In this document: positions 29,035-38,726 of the stretch, one piece after another
Layout of the letters: each line of letters opens with the position of its first letter
How positions within the stretch are numbered: the stretch's first letter is position 1
From: Chlamydia crocodili
GTDB taxonomy: Bacteria > Chlamydiota > Chlamydiia > Chlamydiales > Chlamydiaceae
DNA: 64,000 nucleotides
Reading direction: 5' to 3'
Assembly: GCF_018343815.1 (NCBI RefSeq)
Contig: NZ_CP060791.1
Location: 1,134,113 to 1,198,112 of the forward strand
Notes under the pieces: generated by a model
Database searches by the model: none
Seen by the model: the letters and a program-made list of their open reading frames with translations, nothing else
What the model was told of the DNA's origin: nothing
Translations under genes and position numbers: made by a program

Positions 29035-30546
29035 ATGAAATTAGAACTTCTAATTGCTTTTAAGTATCTAATACCAAGAAAGAAAAGATTATCTTCTGCC
29101 ATTGTTTCTATATTTTCAATAGGCATCATTTCTTTAGTCACTTGGTTATCCATTGTTTTTATTTCCGTAATTTATGGTTTAGAACAGCGTTGGATTCATG
29201 ATCTTTCCCAGCTTCATTCTCCAATAAAAATCTTACCCTCAGCTTTATATTATGATTCTTACTACTATCAAGTAGATAGGCATGCGGATCTTTCTCAATA
29301 TACAACAAAGACTATAGGAGAAAAACTCGTTTCATCTTTTATAGATCCTTATAATCCAGATTTAGATTACTCTCTTCCTGAGAATTTCCCGATACCTGAC
29401 ATAACTCCAAATGGCGAGTTGAAGGATCCTGTAAAAATAGTCTTTGAATCTCTCACTCCCTATCTAAATCAAAATCAAGGACAGCTTTTGGAATTTGAAG
29501 AGGGTATTGGTTATGTGCAAATGGATAAGATTATAGATCCTAGTAAATCAGAATCTCGAACATTTTCCCAATTTGTTGCTTATCCCTCAGACAAGATTTA
29601 TAAAGATAGGGTGCTTCCCTATGATCATACGGATTATAGCTCGGAGATTTTAAACCCTTTCAACAGTTCTAATGAAGGTTGGGAAAAAGATTTTGCAAAT
29701 TTACAAAATACTTATCGGGGATCTTCCGTTATTCTTCCCATTAACTATCGTGATATGGGCTATAGGGTAGGGGATAAAGGCAATCTTAGTATTTTCTCTC
29801 CAGAAACTCAGAAGGAAATTAAACATCCCGTACATGTTATTGGATTCTACAATCCCGGTTTATCTCCCATGGGCAGTAAGATTGTATTCATTGATATGGA
29901 TTTAGCTTCCCTAATACGCTCAGAATCTACGGGATTAGGAATGCATAACGGCTTGCATGTCTTCTTTCCTAATACTAAACAAATAACTCTGATTAAAAAT
30001 CAGATTCAAACTATTTTAAATCAAATGGATGTAGATCAATATTGGGAAGTATCATCTCTTTATGATTATCAGTATTTCAAGCCTATCTTAGATCAGCTTC
30101 GTAGTGACCAGGTATTATTTTTATTGATTTCTATTATTATCTTGATCGTTGCCTGTTCGAATGTGGTGACTATGTCCATTCTTCTAGTAAATAATAAGAA
30201 GAAAGAAATAGGGATCCTTAAGGCTATGGGAACACCCTCACGTAGCTTAAAGGTCATTTTCAGTTTCTGCGGAGCACTTTCTGGAGCAATTGGTGTGATC
30301 CTTGGCACAATCTTTGCAATTATAACAATGAAAAATCTCTCTCTAATTACCCGTGGATTAAGTTATCTACAAGGCAGAGAAGCTTTTAACTCCACATTCT
30401 TTGGTCAAGGTCTACCTCAGGAAATCCATATCCCTACAATTGCTATACTAGGATTAGGGACCTTAATCTTAGCGGCTATTTCTGGAGCCTTGCCAGCAAG
30501 GAAAGTTGCTAAAATGCACGTCTCGGACATCTTAAAAGCGGAATAA
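29035..30546 (+). CDS. Lipoprotein-releasing ABC transporter permease (LolC/LolE family)
   Basis: This is the inner-membrane part of the Lol system that extracts outer-membrane lipoproteins. The 503-residue protein has the family layout: one membrane span at about 20-50 preceded by AFKYLIPRKKRL, a large periplasmic domain to about residue 360, and three C-terminal spans of the FtsX type, with the KKKEIGILKAMGTPSRSL loop near 385. It is longer than typical LolC/E (about 400) because of the periplasmic part. Only one permease is present next to lolD, so it may act as a homodimer. The lolD gene follows after two bases. Confidence 0.85.
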   Translation: MKLELLIAFKYLIPRKKRLSSAIVSIFSIGIISLVTWLSIVFISVIYGLEQRWIHDLSQLHSPIKILPSALYYDSYYYQVDRHADLSQYTTKTIGEKLVSSFIDPYNPDLDYSLPENFPIPDITPNGELKDPVKIVFESLTPYLNQNQGQLLEFEEGIGYVQMDKIIDPSKSESRTFSQFVAYPSDKIYKDRVLPYDHTDYSSEILNPFNSSNEGWEKDFANLQNTYRGSSVILPINYRDMGYRVGDKGNLSIFSPETQKEIKHPVHVIGFYNPGLSPMGSKIVFIDMDLASLIRSESTGLGMHNGLHVFFPNTKQITLIKNQIQTILNQMDVDQYWEVSSLYDYQYFKPILDQLRSDQVLFLLISIIILIVACSNVVTMSILLVNNKKKEIGILKAMGTPSRSLKVIFSFCGALSGAIGVILGTIFAIITMKNLSLITRGLSYLQGREAFNSTFFGQGLPQEIHIPTIAILGLGTLILAAISGALPARKVAKMHVSDILKAE

Positions 30547-30548
30547 TT

Positions 30549-31220
30549 ATGCCTCCTCTTATTGAAGCGAAAAATCTTTCCAAAACTATTCAACAAAGCA
30601 ATCAAAATATTGAGATATTACGTAATGTAAGTATCGACTTACATCCTGGAGAAGTGGTTGCTATCACAGGAGCCTCAGGAAATGGGAAAAGCACACTCCT
30701 ACATTTGTTGGGGACATTAGATACACCGTCATCAGGTGAACTTTTTTTTCTAGGTAAAGAAAAGAAAACTTACAATCTTTCTCAGTTTAGAAACCGACAT
30801 ATTGGTTTTATCTTTCAAAACTTCTATCTCTTAGAAGATGATACTGTAATCAAAAATATCCTAATGCCTGCAAGCATTGCTCGAAAAAGTATTTCTAAAG
30901 GATCTTCAGTATATAGAAAAGCATTAGAACTGATAGAATCCATAGGTTTATCCCACAGAGTACACTCTCGATGTTGTAATCTATCAGGAGGAGAAAAACA
31001 ACGCGTAGCTATTGCTAGGGCGTTAATAAATGATCCATCCATTTTACTCGCAGACGAACCTTCGGGAAATTTAGACGATCAAACTTCAGAATACATTCAT
31101 AATCTTCTTTTATCTCAATCACATGATTCACGTGGAGTGCTTATTGTCACGCATAATAAGCAACTCGCACGCCAATGCCATCGAGAGGGGGTTTTACAAA
31201 ATGGAGAACTCTTTTTCTGA
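30549..31220 (+). CDS. lolD: Lipoprotein-releasing ABC transporter ATPase (LolD)
   Basis: The 223-residue ATPase has Walker A TGASGNGKST near residue 38, the Q-loop FIFQNFYLLEDDTVIKN near 87 with the LolD-type 'LLxxxTVxxN' wording, signature LSGGEKQRVAIARAL near 144, and Walker B ILLADEPSGNLD near 165. It powers the permease encoded immediately upstream in releasing lipoproteins to the carrier LolA. It converges with a membrane protein gene that ends two bases away. Confidence 0.9.
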   Translation: MPPLIEAKNLSKTIQQSNQNIEILRNVSIDLHPGEVVAITGASGNGKSTLLHLLGTLDTPSSGELFFLGKEKKTYNLSQFRNRHIGFIFQNFYLLEDDTVIKNILMPASIARKSISKGSSVYRKALELIESIGLSHRVHSRCCNLSGGEKQRVAIARALINDPSILLADEPSGNLDDQTSEYIHNLLLSQSHDSRGVLIVTHNKQLARQCHREGVLQNGELFF

Positions 31221-31222
31221 CA

Positions 31223-32497
31223 TTACTCTCTTTTTGCTCCTGTAGATACATCTAAATTATATCTAGGAAGATGATCTAAAATCATCTCTTGATTGAATAG
31301 ATCAATAGATATGTGATAACGCGATTGTCTACTAAAATATTTAAGCAATCTATTTTCCGGATTTCTTATTTCTCCCATAAAAATAGATTCCTTTTTCAAT
31401 CCTAAATCATCAAAATCCTTCCAAGTTAAAAGAGAAATCAAAGGTTCATACAAATGATGCTTTTCATCCGAAACCTCTCCAAGACAAGGAACAGCAAACT
31501 TACGTACTCCTTGTTTATTGCCATCAAGAGCGCATAGCAAGTCCCAATTCTCAAAATCTAATGATTTAATTAAACATAATTGCTCCCAAGAAACACCGTG
31601 TATACATAATTCTAACAAGGAATTTTGAATTCCTTTAAAAAATCTTGTAACGTCAATACCTACATCTTCATCTCCTCCTCTTCCTACCTCTAGACATGTT
31701 TCTGATATTCTATGTTTTATTGCCTCCAATTCTTCATTTTCCCAATCTTCATTACGAACATACAAACAGCATGTATCGAAATCCTCCCTAGATATCTTTT
31801 GAGCGATAAGATAGGTATTTTTTAAAAAAATAGTTTGAGCATTCCTACAACCTCCTACTTTTCCTAACCAATAAGACGCTATTTCTTCACGAGATGGATT
31901 AGTAAGCTCTCTAGTAGGGAATTTTGGAGCTATTTCTATAAATTTCTTTAACCAATATATAGGACAGTTTCTAGTTAATACAGTATCTAAAGAAATAAAC
32001 TCTCTTTGTTGAAGATCACCAATAAATTTAGAAATTCCATATTTATTCAAAGCTATTTTTAACTTTTTAGGGAAAGTTCCTAAATATTTATGAAAATAAA
32101 TATCCTGATCTTCGCCCGCTTCATCTAAGCTATGGAGCAATAGACGTGTTTCCTGAATAGTCAGTTGATTTTTCTGAATAAAATCACAAAAGGCATGGGG
32201 ATAATTTTCTTTTAAGACTTCCTTAAATCCCTCAGGCATATTCTTTCTTAAGTAATTTATTAATATTGCAAAAACAAAGAACGTGAGTGCTAAACCACCA
32301 AAAATTCCAGCCCAGATGAATCCTATAGGAGTGGCCATAATAATTGCTGGAATAATTGCTAAAATCAAACTAATGGAAGAAATAACAGCCATGATAATGG
32401 CTATAGTCAAACGATCTTGAATACGCCTATCAAAAGGATAAGAGGCATGGCATCGGCAATCATTCTTAAAAAGGGAATGTAAAATAATTCCTGACAT
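31223..32497 (-). CDS. DUF1389-like chlamydial membrane protein
   Basis: The 424-residue protein has a short N-terminal tail, two strongly hydrophobic spans at about 25-85 forming a bilobed segment, then a large soluble part beginning with a GFKEVLKENYPHAFCDFI-type motif and LTIQETRLLL, patterns I associate with the Chlamydia-specific DUF1389 family. Its many Trp and Cys residues in the C-terminal half are unusual. The bilobed segment near the N-terminus suggests an inclusion membrane protein, but DUF1389 function is unknown. The ATG at 32497 is preferred over a GTG three codons upstream because AGGG lies 8 bases before it. Confidence 0.6.
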   Translation of the reverse strand: MSGIILHSLFKNDCRCHASYPFDRRIQDRLTIAIIMAVISSISLILAIIPAIIMATPIGFIWAGIFGGLALTFFVFAILINYLRKNMPEGFKEVLKENYPHAFCDFIQKNQLTIQETRLLLHSLDEAGEDQDIYFHKYLGTFPKKLKIALNKYGISKFIGDLQQREFISLDTVLTRNCPIYWLKKFIEIAPKFPTRELTNPSREEIASYWLGKVGGCRNAQTIFLKNTYLIAQKISREDFDTCCLYVRNEDWENEELEAIKHRISETCLEVGRGGDEDVGIDVTRFFKGIQNSLLELCIHGVSWEQLCLIKSLDFENWDLLCALDGNKQGVRKFAVPCLGEVSDEKHHLYEPLISLLTWKDFDDLGLKKESIFMGEIRNPENRLLKYFSRQSRYHISIDLFNQEMILDHLPRYNLDVSTGAKRE

Positions 32498-32941
32498 AAT
32501 AAACACCCTAGGACACGCAGATTTGATTAAAAAATTATAATTGAGCTTATATGAATTAGGATTGAAAAAATCCTATAACTTAGGTGTCTGTAAGCACACA
32601 AACGAGAATCGAAGTGTATTTTCCATTGAGGCATTATAGCAATCAGATAGTTCTACTAAAAACTTTATTGTGATGATGCTATGTTTTACTTGTTATGATT
32701 CTGTAAATAAGATTCTTAAAAAAGACAAAAACAATATCCGATCTCTCATTCTGTAAAATAAAAATAAAGCTACCTTATTTAGAGTAAATAGCATTTAATA
32801 GCCTAATGAATACAAGGGGAATGCCTCCCTATAACTCTATAAGCAGCATAAAGTAGATTCAGTTTACCTTATCAAAAAGGATCAATTTATATTAATTATC
32901 TTTTGGAAATGCATCTCAAGATTGCTTTTGTTGCTTTTTAT
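32498..32941. other. Non-coding gap upstream of rplM
   Basis: The divergent gap between the DUF1389-like gene and the rplM promoter is AT-rich, with no coding frame, RNA gene or repeat that I can support. It should hold the promoter of the minus-strand gene. Confidence 0.5.
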
Positions 32942-32970
32942 TTGGAAAAAAAATTGCACAAATTTATAAT
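32942..32970 (+). promoter_or_regulatory. Sigma66-type promoter of rplM-rpsI
   Basis: TTGGAA at 32942-32947 and a perfect TATAAT at 32965-32970 are 17 bases apart. The expected start lies about 25 bases before the rplM ATG at 33001, and AAGGCGG provides the ribosome-binding site. Confidence 0.65.
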
Positions 32971-33000
32971 TCCCCCTTCTGATAAGGCGGTTATATTACT

Positions 33001-33453
33001 ATGGAAAAAAGAAAAGACACGAAAACAACCATTGCTAAAGCATCTGATGCTCAGAATAAGTCGTGGTATGTTATCGATGCTACAGGCAAAACCTTGGGAA
33101 GGCTTTCCTCAGAGGTGGCAAAAATCTTGCGAGGCAAGCATAAAGTGACTTATACGCCTCACATAGCTATGGGTGATGGTGTTATCGTTATCAATGCTGA
33201 AAAAGTGCATTTAACAGGCGCTAAAAAAGGTCAAAAAATATATCGATACTATACGGGATATATTTCAGGAATGCGTGAAATTCCTTTCGAAAATATGTTA
33301 GCTAAAAAACCATCTTATATTATCGAGCACGCAATTAAAGGTATGATGCCCAAAACTCGCTTGGGTAAACGTCAGTTGAAATCTCTAAGAATATTAAAAG
33401 GGGATTGCTACAAGACATTCGAAGCTCAGAAACCGATTTTATTAGATGTTTAA
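33001..33453 (+). CDS. rplM: 50S ribosomal protein L13
   Basis: The 150-residue protein matches L13: [27 protein letters not shown] near residue 21, the [30 protein letters not shown] segment, the [22 protein letters not shown] region near 112. The family is one of the early assembly proteins of the large subunit. As in most bacteria it is followed by rpsI, 13 bases downstream. Confidence 0.96.
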   Translation: MEKRKDTKTTIAKASDAQNKSWYVIDATGKTLGRLSSEVAKILRGKHKVTYTPHIAMGDGVIVINAEKVHLTGAKKGQKIYRYYTGYISGMREIPFENMLAKKPSYIIEHAIKGMMPKTRLGKRQLKSLRILKGDCYKTFEAQKPILLDV

Positions 33454-33466
33454 TTTGGGGTAAGTT

Positions 33467-33871
33467 GTGGTAAAAAGTACAATAGAAGAATCAGTAGCTA
33501 CTGGAAGAAGAAAACAAGCGGTATCTAGCGTTCGCCTTCGTCCAGGAACTGGTAAAATTGATGTAAATGGTAAAGCCTTTAATGAGTATTTTCCTCTAGA
33601 AATTCAAAGAGTTACTATTCTTTCCCCATTAACGAAAGTTCTCGGAAACATTAATGAATATGATCTAGTTATCCGTATAAACGGTGGTGGAATTCAAGGA
33701 CAAGTAATTGCAACTCGTTTAGGGTTGGCAAGAGCTTTATTGAAGAAGAACGTTGATTCAAAACAAGAATTAAAAAGTCACGGTTTTCTTACTAGAGATC
33801 CTAGAAAGAAAGAGCGTAAAAAATACGGACATAAGAAAGCACGTAAGAGCTTCCAATTCTCTAAACGATAA
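33467..33871 (+). CDS. rpsI: 30S ribosomal protein S9
   Basis: The 134-residue protein starts with GTG after a GGGGTAAG site and has the S9 pattern: [21 protein letters not shown] near residue 11, ARALL near 92, and the basic C-terminal tail ending KSFQFSKR that reaches the P-site tRNA. The KSFQFSKR ending keeps the terminal Lys-Arg that is universal in S9. A strong terminator follows. Confidence 0.96.
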   Translation: MVKSTIEESVATGRRKQAVSSVRLRPGTGKIDVNGKAFNEYFPLEIQRVTILSPLTKVLGNINEYDLVIRINGGGIQGQVIATRLGLARALLKKNVDSKQELKSHGFLTRDPRKKERKKYGHKKARKSFQFSKR

Positions 33872-33887
33872 AATCCGTTCTTTTATC

Positions 33888-33932
33888 AAAAGCAAGCGAA
33901 GGTATTTTCTCAATATAATTCGCTTGCTTTTT
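33888..33932 (+). terminator. Intrinsic terminator of rplM-rpsI
   Basis: AAAGCAAGCGAA (33888-33900 region) pairs with TTCGCTTGCTTT (from 33919) in a stem of 11 or more pairs across an 18-base loop, followed by T-rich sequence. The convergent NlpC/P60 gene ends 50 bases further on. Confidence 0.7.
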
Positions 33933-33982
33933 GTTTTCAGAATCCCACAACAATTTTAAAAATTTTTTGATTTATATCCTAT

Positions 33983-34834
33983 TTAGAAGAAGATTTTTCT
34001 TTTTCTAGGTATTCCGAAAAATGCTTGTCCTTGGTGATTCAAAGTCTGAAATCTATCTTTCCTGAACTCTATATCTACTCCTAAAGAGAAACACACGATC
34101 TTACCAAGAGTTTGAGTTGCATGAATTAAACATGTCGGACTTTTCTTTAACATTACATGGGAAATTTGTGTGCTTTGATCATTCTGAAGAAAAACAAAAC
34201 CTCCCAGAGGAAGATCTTTAAAACATTCAACGAGGTCACAATCTTTATATTGGTCTCTAGCATTCCTAGGAATGCTCAATCCATTCGCTTGAAATAGAAT
34301 ATTCACAAATCCCGAACAATCTAACCCATGATCTATGAGAGAGTGGTGAATACAGCGGCCTCCCCATAGATAGGGAAGATCTAAAAAACTCTCCGATTCT
34401 TTAAGTAAAAGATCCATAGATAGTGGTGCGCCATAAAAACGTACGTGATTAATATTACAAAAAGGAATTTCCTTATCAAAAGGACACTTCATTTCATTTT
34501 TAATTTCTTCAGGAAGTTTTACTTTACCTCGAGAATCGATCGATAATGGAGAACCATAGGGTAAGGGTATATGCCACGGTTCTAAAAAGGCATTAAAAGA
34601 CTTAATAACTGCGTTGGGTAGAATGTATTGAGATGGGCACGAAAATGAAGTTTTTGAAGACACCTGCTTAACTGGATAGGGGCGCCAAATCTCGTGATCA
34701 TGAATCAGCTGAGAGTAAGCATAGTATGTGTCCTTAGTAAAAAGTAAACGCTCTCCAAAAAGTAATTGTGTCTCTAAATCACCATTCATAGAGGAAAGGT
34801 CTGAAACAGATGCATAAAGTTGATAGTGTTTCAT
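33983..34834 (-). CDS. NlpC/P60 family peptidoglycan hydrolase
   Basis: The 283-residue protein has an N-terminal SH3-like part and a C-terminal NlpC/P60 cysteine-peptidase domain: LPYLWGGR near residue 155, the nucleophile in GLDCSGFVNILF near 172, the histidine in QISHVMLKKS near 226, and a polar third residue in LIHATQ near 239, giving a Cys-His-His type triad. Such enzymes cut the gamma-D-Glu to diaminopimelate bond of peptidoglycan; a C. trachomatis homologue has been reported to act on septal peptidoglycan. It lacks a classical signal peptide. It lies between rpsI and adk and shares their chlamydial gene order. Confidence 0.8.
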   Translation of the reverse strand: MKHYQLYASVSDLSSMNGDLETQLLFGERLLFTKDTYYAYSQLIHDHEIWRPYPVKQVSSKTSFSCPSQYILPNAVIKSFNAFLEPWHIPLPYGSPLSIDSRGKVKLPEEIKNEMKCPFDKEIPFCNINHVRFYGAPLSMDLLLKESESFLDLPYLWGGRCIHHSLIDHGLDCSGFVNILFQANGLSIPRNARDQYKDCDLVECFKDLPLGGFVFLQNDQSTQISHVMLKKSPTCLIHATQTLGKIVCFSLGVDIEFRKDRFQTLNHQGQAFFGIPRKRKIFF

Positions 34835-34868
34835 CTTTCTTCTCCATAGTAAAAATTTACTTGTAAGC

Positions 34869-35510
34869 CTAGACTTCTATACAAGATAGGATACTTTGGA
34901 AAACTTCATCAGGAGATACTTCAGAAGGAATACGTGTTAATTTTCCTAGATCTTCATAATAGTTAACTACAGGAGCTGTAGATTTTTCATAATTTTCTAA
35001 TCTCTTATAAATAACCTCTAAAGTATCGTCAGAACGACGAACCAACTTAACACGACATATTGGGCATTCATTAAAACCTTGGCTTTGGTTATATACGTAA
35101 TTACACGAAGGGCAAATAAATCGAGAATGAATTCTTCGAATAATCTCCTCATCAGAAACATCTAACTGTATCACTCGGTAGTCTGCATTAGACTTAACTA
35201 AAAAATCATTTAAAAGAATTGCTTGATCTAAAGTCCTAGGAAATCCATCAATAATACATCCAGATTGACACTCGGGCTTATTTAAAGTCTCTTGTACAAG
35301 CTCCCAAACAAGATCGTTAGGAACAAGTAGTCCTTTATTAATATATTCTGCAGCTTTGATTCCTAAAACAGTGGCTGATTTTATAGCAGATCGAAAAAGA
35401 TCTCCCGAACTGATATGAGGGAGGCCTAGTTGATTAGCAAGACGTTGAGATTGAGTGCCCTTACCCGATCCTGGCGGTCCCATAATAATATAAAATGTAT
35501 TCTTTAACAT
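34869..35510 (-). CDS. adk: Adenylate kinase with zinc-type lid
   Basis: Adenylate kinase balances ATP, ADP and AMP. The 213-residue protein has the P-loop GPPGSGKGTQ near residue 10, the AMP-binding SSGDLFRSAI near 34 and DGFPRTLDQA near 87, and the lid domain with two cysteine pairs (FICPSCNYVYN near 128 and ECPICRVKL near 145), which bind zinc in many bacterial enzymes. The ATG at 35510 is used; four codons upstream lies a TTG in frame. It is upstream of the NlpC/P60 gene on the same strand with 34 bases between. Confidence 0.92.
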   Translation of the reverse strand: MLKNTFYIIMGPPGSGKGTQSQRLANQLGLPHISSGDLFRSAIKSATVLGIKAAEYINKGLLVPNDLVWELVQETLNKPECQSGCIIDGFPRTLDQAILLNDFLVKSNADYRVIQLDVSDEEIIRRIHSRFICPSCNYVYNQSQGFNECPICRVKLVRRSDDTLEVIYKRLENYEKSTAPVVNYYEDLGKLTRIPSEVSPDEVFQSILSCIEV

Positions 35511-35797
35511 AGCTACTATCAAGTCTTTGCCTGAAAAAGGCTCTTACATACAATTAGGAGTTTATCATCAATGCTCTAAATCGGCATCAAAGAAAAACTC
35601 TCGAATAAAAATTTAAACATTAAAAATACAAGAATAGAAAAATCAATGTCTATTTGGAAATCACTAAGCCGTAAAAATCATTAATAAATATAGCTGAATA
35701 ACTTAGATTGATTTCTTAAAAGGATTTGAAATAAAGGGCGTGTCCGAAATATAATTGCTCGTTAATTTCCTATTTTACTATTAAAATAACTAACCTA

Positions 35798-36966
35798 ATG
35801 GCAAATTCTATAGATAATCTTAATCCTAACAGCATGGTTTTAGGTTTTTTAGATTCCATCACAAAAAAGAGTCCTATTTATGAAATTATAAAATGTGAAT
35901 CTGGTCCCTTAACTAAACTGATTAACTCCCAACCTGTCGGTAATCATGATATCAATAATCTAGCAATCATAAGCAATGTTTTTACTTCAGAAACGGCTCC
36001 ACTATTTCAGCAAGAAACGACTTCTGCAGTAAAACTCGGATTCGAATGTTCAATATTTCCCTCTCAACCAGGGAGTTTCTGTTTTAACTTAGCAGAAAGT
36101 TCTAATCTTTTTCTTTTGCTTGTTCATGAACTTTATACTGTGATTAATGCCGTCTATCGAAATACGCTGGGTAACGTAATAAAGAATATCGTTAGCATCT
36201 GTTTCCTTATACAAAAGAGTTTTCTTTTCTATCGTAATGAGAGAAAAATCTTAAAACTTCTTAGTAAAGACAATAGCATATCTTCATTTAAACGAGGCGG
36301 TTATCTGGCTTCAGCAGCAGCTTTAAATCACGCTAGAAAATCCGCATTATCTCTACTTGCTTGGAAAATATTTTGCCTCGCTACAGCGATACTTTCAGTA
36401 TTAGCCATTATATCGTTCATTGTAGGATGTGCATTTGCGTTTAATACTGGTGGTATTTTTTCAGACGCATTTCTTATGTCTCCGGCAGCATGGACATTAG
36501 GTGGGGCAGGTCTTGCCTTTCTTCTTTTAGGAATGCTTTCTATCCCACAAACTAATTGTAGCCATAATCGCCGACAATCTGCAGTTGATTCTATTCACCG
36601 TTCGCTACTTTGTCTGCAAATTAGCGAACAAATTCATGTATCTGACCAAAATTCTGATAATCTTGCCTCTATCGTAGCTAGAAACTGTTTGAGTCCCCAT
36701 AACAATCTTTTGGATCCTGAAGTCTTTCCTTTTTTCACTCATTCTGAAGAATCCATGAGAAGGCGCGATATGGAACAAATGGAACATGTAGAGAGAACTA
36801 GAATACAAGAGATATGCTTACGTCTAATTCAACTTCTTCCACTTCTCTTAGAAGGAGTTCCATGCCTCCTCCCCCTCTTATTCCTCCTCCTTATGTAGAA
36901 TTTCCACCAACTTATGAAGAGGTTATGGAAGAAGATAGAATAAGAAATCAAAGTAATAGAAATTAA
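35798..36966 (+). pseudogene. Inc-like membrane protein gene with a frameshift before a PPxY tail
   Basis: The main frame runs from ATG 35798 to TAG 36898 (366 residues). It has a polar N-terminus and bilobed hydrophobic segments (near residues 185-250), the Inc pattern, but its last 30 residues are an out-of-frame looking Leu/Pro run. From 36802 the -1 frame is open and encodes a Ser/Thr linker followed by PPPPLIPPPY, VEFPPTYEEV and a charged end stopping at 36966. The paralogue at 37.5 kb ends in the same kind of PPxY tail, so this tail is clearly the natural C-terminus. A one-base loss between 36802 and about 36815 is the simplest cause; sequencing error, phase variation or programmed -1 shifting are alternatives. 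Confidence 0.6.
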
Positions 36967-36991
36967 TATTTATCAAGTTTGAGGATTGACC

Positions 36992-37414
36992 ATGGCGTGT
37001 TATTTAACTTTCGGTAATGAAGATACCAGCGATTATACAACTTCGCAAAAAGCTTTGTGCGTAGCTTTTGATCTCATTACATTTCCGGTAGCCTCTGTGA
37101 TTGTGAGTATTTTAGCCTGGGCCATTTTACTTATAAAAATAGTTGCTAAAACATTAAAATTCCTGCTCCATTTCATTACTGCTCCATGTAGAGGGGATGA
37201 GAAAATGTCTTTAAGACAAGCTTTTGGTAGATTAAGAACAGAAATAATCACCGAGCATTTTATACTTTTACCTTTAATAGGTTCTATTCTTCAAGGGTTG
37301 ATACTCGTTTGCAAAGCTGATCAAAATGAATACGCAAGTCTAGGATCTTTAGATTCAGCTATTTGTTTTATGGAAAGTTCTCCAGCGTACTTAGCTCATC
37401 TGATTAAATGGTAA
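36992..37414 (+). CDS. Small membrane protein within the Inc-like cluster
   Basis: I do not recognise this 140-residue protein. It has a hydrophobic double span at about residues 25-55 (DLITFPVASVIVSILAWAIL and on), a basic middle, and a second shorter hydrophobic stretch, HFILLPLIGSILQG, near 90. The ATG at 36992 has GAGGA 6 bases upstream. It starts 26 bases after the end of the frameshifted gene and is followed by its larger relative in the same orientation, so the three may form one transcript. The ILLPLIGSILQG part loosely resembles the SIPIIGIFIG segment of the small protein at 4 kb, which may reflect a shared family. Confidence 0.55.
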   Translation: MACYLTFGNEDTSDYTTSQKALCVAFDLITFPVASVIVSILAWAILLIKIVAKTLKFLLHFITAPCRGDEKMSLRQAFGRLRTEIITEHFILLPLIGSILQGLILVCKADQNEYASLGSLDSAICFMESSPAYLAHLIKW

Positions 37415-37543
37415 AGATTTTTTTAAAAATAAAGAAATTGTAAAGAGTTGGTTTGTTAATTAAAAAATAATGATAGTGAACTAAAAATAGAAATAGTTTA
37501 TAATCTTTCCTGATTATTTAATTTTACATAAGAAATCAGAAAT

Positions 37544-38680
37544 ATGACGGTTCCTTCTTTAAATAATAAGCTCTTAGTATCTAACGAAAATGTCCGCTAT
37601 GCGATTGTAAATCTTACGAATGAAGGATCTCTTGATTTTACAGAACTATCTCCGAATTCTCCCGCCAAACGTTTTTTGTTCAATCGATCTCATGCGAACT
37701 CTGTATCAATAAATAGATTAGCAGCAACAAGCCCTGCTTTGCAGCCTACGGGAACGGCTCCTGAATTAGAAACAGCATTCGCTATAATGTCGACTTCGGG
37801 TGCTGTTTTCCGCTGTGTCGAGCATGTTCTTTGGATTAATGCTCTATGTAATTTGTGTCGTGGAGGATCAGGAGGCAACGGAGATTCTGTTATTGTTGCT
37901 TTTGTTTTTGGTATTCTTGCCACTTTAATTTTAGGAATTTTTGGCTCTTCCTTAGGGTCTGCTATTTTAAGCTCCATGAAAATCCATAGTGCTTCTAAAG
38001 AGATTTCTAGATTAGAACATTCTAACAAAGATATTATCTACAGTGTAGGAGACTTCCGTATTAATGATCAGGCAGGTGCTAGATCGAAATCAGCTGCTCT
38101 AATTAGTTTAGAGGCAAATAAAGAACTAATTTCTGCCTACAAAAATTATAGAGCTTCCAAAATTGCTTTCCTGGTTTGTGCTATTATTTGCTCTATTGCT
38201 CTATTGGCATTAGCTGCTGGAGCTATATTGGGTATTTTCTTCTCTGGGCCTCTAGCTGCTGCCGCTATTTCTGCCGCTATTATTGGTTGTTGTGCTGGGG
38301 GAGGAAGCTTAATACTTATTGGATTCATAAGCTTTATCATCGCCTCTGTACATATGGCGAAAAAACAACAAGCCGCTGTTTTACATTTAAACAATGCAAC
38401 TCTCTATTCTATGGTTGCAGACCAAATCCTGAATAATCCTAATGAATACGATAACAACACAATCAGTCAAGTGATTGCACAACAGTCCATAACAAAATAT
38501 CCTCAAAGGCTATTTAATCAAATGGAACGCGCCTATCTAAATATAGAACAACAATTCCCACGTGGCACCGGGCATCCATCTCCAACCCCAAGTGCTCCTC
38601 CTCCCTATTCGGATAATCCTCCCCCCTATTCTGACCTTCCACCAAGTTATGAAGAAGCCACAAGATCGGGACGGAATTAA
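37544..38680 (+). CDS. Inc-like membrane protein with three C-terminal PPxY motifs
   Basis: The 378-residue protein has two bilobed hydrophobic regions, at about residues 115-150 and 205-270, with soluble loops between them and at the ends. This topology is seen in inclusion membrane proteins, which would place both termini in the host cytosol. The last 30 residues are proline-rich and contain PPPY, PPPY and PPSY in succession, the last followed by EEA, exactly the wording of WW-domain ligands. The frameshifted gene at 35.8 kb has the same layout with PPPY and PPTY. The motif match is seen in the sequence; interaction with host WW proteins is inference. Confidence 0.65.
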   Translation: MTVPSLNNKLLVSNENVRYAIVNLTNEGSLDFTELSPNSPAKRFLFNRSHANSVSINRLAATSPALQPTGTAPELETAFAIMSTSGAVFRCVEHVLWINALCNLCRGGSGGNGDSVIVAFVFGILATLILGIFGSSLGSAILSSMKIHSASKEISRLEHSNKDIIYSVGDFRINDQAGARSKSAALISLEANKELISAYKNYRASKIAFLVCAIICSIALLALAAGAILGIFFSGPLAAAAISAAIIGCCAGGGSLILIGFISFIIASVHMAKKQQAAVLHLNNATLYSMVADQILNNPNEYDNNTISQVIAQQSITKYPQRLFNQMERAYLNIEQQFPRGTGHPSPTPSAPPPYSDNPPPYSDLPPSYEEATRSGRN

Positions 38681-38726
38681 GGAAGAAAAAGTTTCTTGTC
38701 TTAGATTGGAGATGCGAATTTATAGA

